The translations under genes were made by a program, and so were the position numbers. The notes under the pieces were generated by a model. It was not told where the DNA came from, made no database searches, and saw only the letters and a program-made list of their open reading frames with translations. A DNA stretch of 59,869 nucleotides from Desulfurococcales archaeon (GTDB lineage Archaea; Thermoproteota; Thermoprotei_A; Sulfolobales; Fervidicoccaceae). The DNA lies in assembly GCA_027014955.1 (NCBI GenBank), contig JALWDA010000008.1:1-59869 (forward strand), read 5' to 3'. This document shows positions 42,083 through 48,418 of the stretch, piece by piece (within the stretch, counting starts at the first letter, position 1; the number at the start of each line of letters is the position of its first letter).

Positions 42083-42170
42083 CTTTTCACTCACCAAAAT
42101 ATCGACCATTTAGTGTTTTTACGGAAAATGGCCACGTTTAACTAATTATGTCTAAACAGCATTAATATTG

Positions 42171-42180
42171 TTGTATACAA
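42171..42180. promoter_or_regulatory. Palindromic TATA element TTGTATACAA between mmdA and the plus-strand genes
   Basis: TTGTATACAA is its own reverse complement and lies 20 nt before the ATG of the 108-residue membrane protein, the spacing for a leaderless transcript. It could also serve mmdA on minus. Confidence 0.4.
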
Positions 42181-42199
42181 ACCCCAGGCGTGTCCAGCT

Positions 42200-42526
42200 A
42201 TGGAAGCAGGCCAGAGGGGCCTAGCCTACACGCGGATGCTTTTAGGCATACTCGCAGTTATTGTGGTCCTGGCCGCCATGAGTCCCCTGAATAATGTATG
42301 GCGAGAGCTGGTTTACTTGACGATAGGACTGATGGGCGCGATGGTACTGGTATGGTATTCAACTGTAAGCCTCCACTTGAAGATTGTCTTCACAGTATTG
42401 GTCTTGTTCCTCTTCGCATTGGCGGTTATACATAGCACTGGTAGTGTTGCGAAACTGGCCACAGTCATAATAGTCCTTGTAGCAGTATATGCTTGGTTAA
42501 AAAGACCTAAGACAGTTACAGAGTAG
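42200..42526 (+). CDS. Small four-helix membrane protein
   Basis: 108 residues, nearly all hydrophobic: four TM segments (MLLGILAVIVVLAAMSPL, LVYLTIGLMGAMVLVWYS, IVFTVLVLFLFALAVIHS, ATVIIVLVAVYAWL). The family is not recognised. It lies between mmdA and the other decarboxylase subunits and might be an accessory subunit, but a 105-nt gap with a hairpin-rich leader separates it from the OadG-like gene. Confidence 0.6.
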   Translation: MEAGQRGLAYTRMLLGILAVIVVLAAMSPLNNVWRELVYLTIGLMGAMVLVWYSTVSLHLKIVFTVLVLFLFALAVIHSTGSVAKLATVIIVLVAVYAWLKRPKTVTE

Positions 42527-42631
42527 GAAAAACAGTAATTATCTCTCGTGTAAAGAAAATATCATCGTCTCAAAGAATCAGACAATTCAAAACAACAACC
42601 CCTGCTTTGGGGCCTCGGCGAGGAGGGCGGG

Positions 42632-43084
42632 ATGCCGCATCAAACCGCGTTAAGCGGCGTAGCTTTGGCTGTTGCTCAGGCAGCTATAGATTACAGCAAG
42701 CAGCCCCCACGCGACCTGCAACTGGAGGCAGGGACGAGCCTAGCAATAGCGGGCTTCATAATAACATTCGTCGTACTCGGCATATTCACGCTTCTAATAA
42801 AAGCAACGAGCCTGGTTGCGGAGAGAATAGAGGCACGCAAAGCTGCAACTGTTGAAAAGCCCCAGGTGCACGAGGAAAAGCCTGAACCCGACTTACTACT
42901 CTCAGCAGTCGCTGTAGCGGTGGCGCACATTAGGAAGCGCGCCTCACCCCCAGTTACTAGGACTTACAAGATGGCGGCGCCGGGGCCCGACCCTTGGGTC
43001 TTGGCTGAAAGGATATCCGCTAATAGTCTCCTAGAGACGAGGTTCTCTCTAGAAGAATACGAGAAGAAAAAGTGGAGGGAATAG
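42632..43084 (+). CDS. OadG/MmdD-like decarboxylase gamma or delta subunit
   Basis: 150 residues with one TM helix (GFIITFVVLGIFTLLIKATS, about residues 43-63), followed by a charged and Pro-rich cytoplasmic region (EKPQVHEEKPEPDLLLSAV) and a helical tail. This layout is that of OadG/MmdD, which anchors the soluble carboxyltransferase and the biotin protein to the beta subunit. GGAGGGCGGG lies directly upstream of the ATG. The biotin carrier gene follows with almost no gap, and beyond it the beta subunit. Confidence 0.75.
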   Translation: MPHQTALSGVALAVAQAAIDYSKQPPRDLQLEAGTSLAIAGFIITFVVLGIFTLLIKATSLVAERIEARKAATVEKPQVHEEKPEPDLLLSAVAVAVAHIRKRASPPVTRTYKMAAPGPDPWVLAERISANSLLETRFSLEEYEKKKWRE

Positions 43085-43086
43085 GA

Positions 43087-43563
43087 ATGGGTAGTGAAGA
43101 CGAGTATAGGGTAAAAATAGATGACCGCGAGTACAGGGCGAAAGTAGTGGAGGAAAGCGAGGATAGGGTTATAGTGGAGGTGGAGGGAAGGCGTTTCATC
43201 GTGGAATTCCCCAGCGCGCAACGCGTGCCGCAAGTTATAGAGGAGGCAAAACCCGTTGTGAGGAGTAGGGAACAAACACAAAAGAAGGCTCCTGAGACAC
43301 GTGTTGCATCACCCCCAAAAACGGTCGAAGCACCCCAGACTGCGGCGGCTGGCAAGGTGATACGGAGCAACGTCCCTGGCAAGGTTGTAGAGGTGCTGAA
43401 ACGGGAGGGGGACCACGTGTCGGTGAATGAGACTGTGCTTAAGATGGAGTCTATGAAGATGATTATAGAGATAAAAAGCCCCCACGAGGGAAGGATAAAG
43501 AAGCTCCACGTAAAGGCTGGAGAATATGTTAACCCAGGCACAGTTCTTGCGGAACTTGAGTAG
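43087..43563 (+). CDS. Biotin carboxyl carrier protein (decarboxylase/carboxylase)
   Basis: About 158 residues. A Lys/Glu-rich N-terminal domain (EYRVKIDDREYRAKVVEESE), a Pro/Ala linker and a C-terminal biotinyl domain: IRSNVPGKVVEVLKREGDHV, then the biotin site MESMKM with the modified Lys about 35 residues from the C-terminus, and a closing AGEYVNPGTVLAEL. It carries CO2 from the carboxyltransferase to the membrane beta subunit. The ATG at 43087 has GGAGG 8 nt upstream, inside the end of the OadG-like gene. Confidence 0.92.
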   Translation: MGSEDEYRVKIDDREYRAKVVEESEDRVIVEVEGRRFIVEFPSAQRVPQVIEEAKPVVRSREQTQKKAPETRVASPPKTVEAPQTAAAGKVIRSNVPGKVVEVLKREGDHVSVNETVLKMESMKMIIEIKSPHEGRIKKLHVKAGEYVNPGTVLAELE

Positions 43564-43628
43564 CAATCATGTGATAGCCTGAATTGCCGCGCTTCTACAT
43601 GGGAGTTTAAGGTTGGAGGGTGTCTAGA

Positions 43629-44876
43629 ATGGTCCTCGGGGCAGCCGAGGCTTTCATATCATACCTGACAACCACCGGTGTCGCTGGTCTTACTCCTCTC
43701 CATGTGCTCTTCATAGGTATAGGAAGCGTTTTCATTTATCTTGGAGTTTTCAAGAAGGTGGAACCACTACTCCTTATAGGCATTGGTTCTGGCATGATAC
43801 TCGCCAACATACCCAACTCCTTCATAGCAGGCCCCCCACCTGACCCTAACCTGCCCACAGGTATACTCTTCGCGTTCTACCAGAAGCTTATAGTTGAGAC
43901 ACCTGTGGTCCCACTGCTCATTTTCTTCGGGCTGGGAACCCTTACCGACTTCAGACCACTGCTGGGACAGCCCTACACGTTCCTCCTGGGCGCGGCTGCC
44001 CAGTTAGGTGTTTTCGTCTCGATGTATGGGGCGCTTCTAATGGGCTTTGACCTCAACGTGGCGGCTGCGATAGGAATCATAGGAGGAGCAGAGGGTCCCA
44101 CGACTCTCTACACGGCTGCAAGAATAGCCCCCTACTACCTAGGCCCAATAGCGCTTGCCTGCTACTCTTACATGGCTCTCGTACCCCTAATTCAGCCTCC
44201 CCTCATAAGGCTCCTGCCCAAGAAGCATCGTATGGTTAGAATGAAGCCACCTAGGCAACCCAGTCAGCTAGAGGTAATTCTCTTCCCCATACTCCTGCTA
44301 ACAATAGGCACCCTAGTGGCGCCCACGGCAGCTGCACTGATAGGAATGTTCGCCTTGGGCAACCTACTGAGGGAGAGCGGCATAGTAGAGGTGGTGGAAA
44401 GACTGGCGAAGACCGCGGGTAATCAGCTAATGGATGTCATGATAGTGATTCTAACAATAACCATAGGTAGCACTATGAGTGTGGATATGATGAACTACTA
44501 TGTAAGCTACATGCAGAGCCTCGGCTTCGACATAACCCTAGGAGAGTACCTGCTAAACGCCGCTAAGATATACGTGTGGGGCATAATAGCATTCATAGCA
44601 GGAACAGCGGGTGGGCTGCTGTTCGGCGAACTTCTCTACTACGTGACTAAAGGTAAAGTAAACCCGGTTATAGGGGCAGCCGGCGTGTCAGCCGTGCCCA
44701 TGGCTGCCAGGGTCGCGCAGAAAGAGGTCCAGCGTCTCGACCCCCAGAATATCATAATAATGAACGCAATGGGCCCCAACCTTGCCGGGGCAATTGGGGC
44801 AGCTATAGTTGCGGGCGTCTATATAGGCTATGTAGAGCACTTCTACGCATCATACCAGGCAGGGGTCATACCTTAG
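43629..44876 (+). CDS. Ion-translocating decarboxylase beta subunit (OadB/MmdB/GcdB family)
   Basis: About 415 residues, many TM helices. It decarboxylates carboxybiotin and couples this to Na+ export across the membrane. Family regions are intact: GIGSGMILANIP, FFGLGTLTDFRPLL, ACYSYMALVPLIQPPLIRLL, IGMFALGNLLRESG and VNPVIGAAGVSAVPMAARVAQ (the Asn, Gly and Ser of region IV kept). The region III motif normally reads GGADGPT with an essential Asp; here it is GIIGGAEGPTTLYTA, with Glu in its place. The ATG at 43629 has GGAGG about 9 nt upstream; the track start is GTG 43620. Confidence 0.9.
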   Translation: MVLGAAEAFISYLTTTGVAGLTPLHVLFIGIGSVFIYLGVFKKVEPLLLIGIGSGMILANIPNSFIAGPPPDPNLPTGILFAFYQKLIVETPVVPLLIFFGLGTLTDFRPLLGQPYTFLLGAAAQLGVFVSMYGALLMGFDLNVAAAIGIIGGAEGPTTLYTAARIAPYYLGPIALACYSYMALVPLIQPPLIRLLPKKHRMVRMKPPRQPSQLEVILFPILLLTIGTLVAPTAAALIGMFALGNLLRESGIVEVVERLAKTAGNQLMDVMIVILTITIGSTMSVDMMNYYVSYMQSLGFDITLGEYLLNAAKIYVWGIIAFIAGTAGGLLFGELLYYVTKGKVNPVIGAAGVSAVPMAARVAQKEVQRLDPQNIIIMNAMGPNLAGAIGAAIVAGVYIGYVEHFYASYQAGVIP

Positions 44877-44942
44877 AGCTAGGAAGGCTATTAGCTGCTG
44901 CATTTTTTGATGAATAAGGAACATGGAGTACTAGGGGTTCCG

Positions 44943-45578
44943 CTACCTGTGAATCTGTATTTTTCCGCTAATCCGCTCCTCCTCCCATCTACTATAGACG
45001 CTAGCCATGGACTCCCTGACCCGGGAATACCTCTTATCTACTTCTTCGCTAGCCCTTATCCTGATAATACTCCTAGCCAGCCTAGCTCCTATACTCCTAA
45101 GGTACTCGCCAAGCCTTTGGTCTACGAATTCAATGTAGTCCGCCCTAGCCTCTTCCGACACGCTGAACCGGGCCCTCCTTTTTACCCGCTCGACAATAAT
45201 ATCCAGGTCATCTGCCTCAAGATACACCATTAGGTCAACCGGTGGTAACAGCTCTATTATCTTGACAAACGCGTCAAGGACCTGCTCTATCTTAGCAGGC
45301 GTGAACCCACCTTTCCTGAGCCAGTACTCGGTATAAGGGAGTACTACAAGGGGATGGCTATCGAAGACTAGTTTCACATCATCGCTGGTGTTAAGAGCAG
45401 CGAGGAAGCTATTAACATAGGTTGTGAAAAACAGTGTCTGTCGTTCCACGGGAGGCAGGCCGAAAGCAATGTCTATGGCCTCGACACTCTGCATCCTAAA
45501 ACCGTCCTTTACCGCCCTTTTAGCTGTAGTGGTCTTGCCCGAGCCATGAACGCCCACAAACGATACCGTGAAAGGCAA
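44943..45578 (-). CDS. P-loop nucleotide/nucleoside kinase-like protein
   Basis: 211 residues. Walker A is FVGVHGSGKTTTAKRA; LVFDSHPLVVLPYTEYW has the DxH/R-type motif of the deoxynucleoside kinase and thymidylate kinase group, and VDLMVYLEADDLDIIVERV with KRRARF looks like the lid region. It may phosphorylate a nucleoside or nucleotide. It is a lone gene on the minus strand and the substrate is unknown. Confidence 0.65.
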   Translation of the reverse strand: MPFTVSFVGVHGSGKTTTAKRAVKDGFRMQSVEAIDIAFGLPPVERQTLFFTTYVNSFLAALNTSDDVKLVFDSHPLVVLPYTEYWLRKGGFTPAKIEQVLDAFVKIIELLPPVDLMVYLEADDLDIIVERVKRRARFSVSEEARADYIEFVDQRLGEYLRSIGARLARSIIRIRASEEVDKRYSRVRESMASVYSRWEEERISGKIQIHR

Positions 45579-45821
45579 ACCAAATCCCCCTGCCTTTGTC
45601 CTATAGTACTTTCAGGAACATGAACTAGCAAGTTCAGGACAGTTATGGATAGAGATGGCAACATCAGGAGATCCGATCAGCCTGGTCGGATAAAACGGTT
45701 ACACACACACTCGGCCCCCTTACAATATTAGGCCTGTGAGGGGGAAAGCCTGGACGATATTACTCTGAAAAACTTAGCCTCTCGTGACCTTTAATAACCG
45801 TGCTAGGTTAGAGTAGATGTT
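45579..45821 (+). other. Gene-free stretch with three strong inverted repeats (candidate structured RNA)
   Basis: No credible ORF. By eye there are three stem-loops in a row: TGAACT-AGCA-AGTTCA (45621-45636), ATCCGATC-AGCCT-GGTCGGAT (45671-45691, one wobble) and CCCCCTTAC-N12-GTGAGGGGG (45715-45744, one wobble). GTCC at 45598 and GGAC at 45637 could close the first. I found none of the conserved blocks of SRP RNA or RNase P RNA. A TTTAATAA box at 45790-45797 ends the region and should drive the tRNA leader. Confidence 0.4.
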
Positions 45822-45886
45822 GCTGGCCATGTAAAGGGCCGCCGCTAGAGCCGCCCCACGGCGGTGATGAAGAACGATGGCCAAGC
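45822..45886 (+). ncRNA. Structured leader element upstream of tRNA-His
   Basis: GCTGGCCAT at 45822 pairs with ATGGCCAAGC ending at 45886 (9 bp, one bulged A). Inside is a CCGCC-CCAC-GGCGG hairpin and a perfect C-box-like GTGATGA at 45864-45870, but no CTGA D box is seen. The TATA-like CTTTAATAA lies about 28 nt before the stem, so transcription should start at the base of the element and continue into tRNA-His, 11 nt downstream. It may be a separate small RNA or just the tRNA leader. Confidence 0.4.
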
Positions 45887-45896
45887 TAAACAGGTT

Positions 45897-45970
45897 GGCC
45901 GCCGTAGCTCAGCTGGTGGAGCGCCGGACTGTGGATCCGGAGGTCCCGGGTTCAAATCCCGGCGGCGGCC
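45897..45970 (+). tRNA. tRNA-His (GTG anticodon)
   Basis: A full cloverleaf can be drawn: acceptor GCCGCCG (45898-45904) pairs with CGGCGGC (45963-45969); T8 A9; the D arm carries AGCTGGT; the anticodon arm is CCGGA-CTGTGGA-TCCGG with anticodon GTG; the T arm is CCGGG-TTCAAAT-CCCGG. An extra G-1 (45897) stands opposite discriminator C73 (45970), the identity pair of tRNA-His, here genome-encoded. CCA is not encoded and there is no intron. Confidence 0.96.
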
Positions 45971-46047
45971 CTTAGCCAGCTCAGGTAGCTAAGCTTTATT
46001 AGTCAATATTATCACACAATTGAGCGTACTTCTCCAGTCCTCGGGTG

Positions 46048-46884
46048 ATGCCTATTGCCGAGAAAATAGCAATAATTGGAGCCGGGAAGATTGGTCAGGC
46101 CCTTATAAAAGCCCTAGTTTCTTCGGGATATGATAACATTATTGCAACAGCTAGACGCCAGATAACTCTGAGAAATGTTTCGAAGCTCGGCGTGGAGACG
46201 ACGCAGGACAATGACAAGGCTGTGAGGGAGTCAGTTATTGTTATTTTAAGCGTTAAGCCCTACCACTTACCCAACGTGCTGAGGGAGGTCAGGGAGGAAA
46301 GTTGGAAGAACAAAATAGTCGTGTCACTGCTCGCAGGTGTTAAGACAAGTACACTGAGGGAATTCATGCCAGAGACCGAAGTCTACAGGGCCATGCCTAA
46401 CATAAATGCGCTTGTACGTAAATCCAGCACAGCTATAGCATCTAACGGGCAGCCCGGTCCAGGTAAGGTGACTGTAGAAAGGATCTTTAGGACTGTTGGA
46501 AAAGTGTATTGGGTGCCAGAAGAGCTTCTCGATGCCTGGACGGGACTGGTGGGCTCCGGTCCCGCCTATATTGCAGAAATTGTGGATGGCCTCATACTAG
46601 GCGCGCTGGCAATAGGAGTTCCCAGGGACCTGGCCTTCGAGTCCATACTAGACGTTCTAGAGGGCACGGCCGAACTCCTAAGAAGTACACAGATACATCC
46701 TTCCCAAATGCGTGACGAGGTTACGACACCAGGCGGTACAACTATCAGGGGCCTATCAGTACTAGAGTCTGAGAGCGTCAAAGCAGCATTGATAAAGGCA
46801 GTGGAGGCGGCGACCCAACGTTCTAGAGAAGTAAGCGTCCAAGTAGACGAACAGGTTAGGCGAATGCTCCGGGGCAATCCCTGA
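46048..46884 (+). CDS. proC: Pyrroline-5-carboxylate reductase
   Basis: About 278 residues. The NAD(P)-binding start is KIAIIGAGKIGQALIKAL, with ATARR at the end of the second strand; YRAMPNINALVRKSSTAIA, GLVGSGPAYIAEIVDGL and the C-terminal signature VTTPGGTTIRGLSVLES identify ProC. It reduces pyrroline-5-carboxylate to proline. The ATG is directly preceded by a GTG; either could be used. The gene lies downstream of tRNA-His and is convergent with the molybdenum hydroxylase genes. Confidence 0.92.
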   Translation: MPIAEKIAIIGAGKIGQALIKALVSSGYDNIIATARRQITLRNVSKLGVETTQDNDKAVRESVIVILSVKPYHLPNVLREVREESWKNKIVVSLLAGVKTSTLREFMPETEVYRAMPNINALVRKSSTAIASNGQPGPGKVTVERIFRTVGKVYWVPEELLDAWTGLVGSGPAYIAEIVDGLILGALAIGVPRDLAFESILDVLEGTAELLRSTQIHPSQMRDEVTTPGGTTIRGLSVLESESVKAALIKAVEAATQRSREVSVQVDEQVRRMLRGNP

Positions 46885-47025
46885 GGAAAAGCCGTAAGAA
46901 ACAGGCTGTAATACCGAATCTCCATGTTTGATGGTATAAAGGGAGAGATTGAATAGAGAAAAACTTTTCCACACACAATATTGCTAATTTGTGTAAGCAA
47001 AAAACATTATTTATATTAGGCAAAA

Positions 47026-47517
47026 CTATGGGCTTGCCTTCTGCTCCCCTCTATAGTACTTCGCTGCATCCATAATAGCGTCAATAATCTGAGCATAGCC
47101 AGTACATCTACATATGAGGCCACTAAGGAACTCCTTGACCTGCTCCCGGGTGGGATTGGGGTTTTTCTGCAGGAAGTGATGAGCGGCTACTACAAACGCG
47201 GGTGTACAGAAACCGCATTGGAGAGCACCGTGTTCTACGAAGGCCTTCTGTATGGGTGACAGCTCCCCATCCTTAACCAATCCAGTCGCCGTCACTATAT
47301 CGCTGCCATCAGCCTCTACGGCGAGGACCATGCACGACTTCACCGGCTTGCCGTCCATGAGTACGGTGCACAGCCCGCACTCTCCCTTCCAACATGCGGA
47401 CTTAACACTCATCTCTTTCAGCTTATACCTCAGGACATAGAGTAGGGTCTCGTTGTCCTCTACTTCGACTCTCCTCTCCTGACCGTTTAGCCTGAGTGTT
47501 ATCATCCTCCCGGCCAT
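47026..47517 (-). CDS. Molybdenum hydroxylase small iron-sulfur subunit (CoxS/XdhC-type)
   Basis: About 163 residues with the two [2Fe-2S] domains of the xanthine oxidase family: the plant-ferredoxin-like site CWKGECGLCTVLMDGKPVKSC and the helical site LQCGFCTPAFVVAAHHFL ... LICRCTGY. It passes electrons from the Mo centre to FAD. The ATG at 47517 has AGGGGTGAG about 7 nt upstream, inside the end of the medium subunit gene. It is the last gene of the operon large-medium-small. Confidence 0.93.
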   Translation of the reverse strand: MAGRMITLRLNGQERRVEVEDNETLLYVLRYKLKEMSVKSACWKGECGLCTVLMDGKPVKSCMVLAVEADGSDIVTATGLVKDGELSPIQKAFVEHGALQCGFCTPAFVVAAHHFLQKNPNPTREQVKEFLSGLICRCTGYAQIIDAIMDAAKYYRGEQKASP

Positions 47518-47518
47518 G

Positions 47519-48412
47519 CTACCACTCACCCCTAGCGAGTTTTACCAAGAGCTGCGTTGTGAGAATGCCCATCAAATACTTCCTGAAATCTGCACTCGCG
47601 TACGGGTCCTCTAGGACCTCGACGCTATCTTGTATAACCCTGACAGCCTCCTCTACGAGCTTCCCGAAGGGCTCGGGCTTCTTGAAAACCTCTTCAGCCT
47701 CCCGCGCCCTGTAGGGGAGGGGTGTTGCCCCGGTGAAGGCTATCTTCACCACACGCTTTCCAGGGTCGTTGGGATGAGCCACTAGTGCCGCTACGTTTAC
47801 TATTCCATATTCGGTTCTTGAGGCGAATTTGACATAACCGCTTCTGGCACCCTCCGGTGGCTCCTTGAACAGAATCTCCGTCACTATCTCGTTTGGTTGT
47901 AGCTGTGTCATCATAGGGCCCATTACAATTCCGTCTACAGGGAGCCATCTTTCCCCTGACTTGCTGACTGCGTGCATTTCTGCCTCGAAGATGAGGGCGG
48001 GTCCGGGAGCGTCCATGTAGGGCAGACCCTCCAGTATGTCACCTACTATCGTGGCACGGTTTCTTAGTATAGCGTCAGCTAGGTGAGTGCTTGCCTCGTA
48101 TAGGGCCCTGTACTTCTCCCTTACCTCGGGGCTCTTGTCAAGAAACTCTATCAGCTCGTTTACTGTGGTTGTGGCTCCTACGTAAAGGCCCTTGCCTGGT
48201 ATGTACTCTATCTTCTTGAGCTCTGGTATGCCCTTTATGTCAACTATGTACTCTGCCTCCATTAGCCGTTCCTTGAGAAAGGCAACTACGCCTATTCCCC
48301 CATTCATTATCTTGGCTTCCTCGCCGTGCTCCTCTAGTATCTCAAGGGCTTCTTCCAGGCTACTTGGCTTCACGTATTTGAACTCGGGTAAGGTGAAATA
48401 GGGTGCGGACAC
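47519..48412 (-). CDS. Molybdenum hydroxylase FAD-binding medium subunit (CoxM-type)
   Basis: 297 residues. PCMH-type FAD domain: FKYVKPSSLEEALEILEEHG and AKIMNGGIGVVAFLKERL (where AGGTD is usual; here NGGIG), then ATIVGDILEGLPYMDAPGPA and the CO_deh_flav_C domain at the C-terminus. The changes at the first FAD motif and GDI in place of GGNI are mild. It starts 6 nt after the large subunit stop. Confidence 0.9.
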   Translation of the reverse strand: MSAPYFTLPEFKYVKPSSLEEALEILEEHGEEAKIMNGGIGVVAFLKERLMEAEYIVDIKGIPELKKIEYIPGKGLYVGATTTVNELIEFLDKSPEVREKYRALYEASTHLADAILRNRATIVGDILEGLPYMDAPGPALIFEAEMHAVSKSGERWLPVDGIVMGPMMTQLQPNEIVTEILFKEPPEGARSGYVKFASRTEYGIVNVAALVAHPNDPGKRVVKIAFTGATPLPYRAREAEEVFKKPEPFGKLVEEAVRVIQDSVEVLEDPYASADFRKYLMGILTTQLLVKLARGEW

Positions 48413-48418
48413 TCTGCA

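Noticed and set aside
42607-42855. Plus-strand ORF of 82 aa overlapping the OadG-like gene
   Set aside because: Out-of-frame shadow; the overlapping frame has the TM helix and the GGAGGGCGGG ribosome-binding site.
45864-45870. C/D box guide RNA
   Set aside because: A perfect C box GTGATGA is present, but no CTGA D or D' box was found at usable distance, so it is reported only as a structured leader element.
45579-45900. SRP RNA or RNase P RNA gene
   Set aside because: Size would fit, but none of the universal sequence blocks (SRP helix 8 GGAAGGAAGCAGC-like, RNase P GAGGAAAGUC-like) could be found on either strand.
46970-47000. ACACAA/TTGTGT inverted repeat between proC and the small hydroxylase subunit
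   Set aside because: The 10-nt loop and AT-rich setting between convergent 3' ends make it weak; no T-tract placed to make it a convincing terminator.
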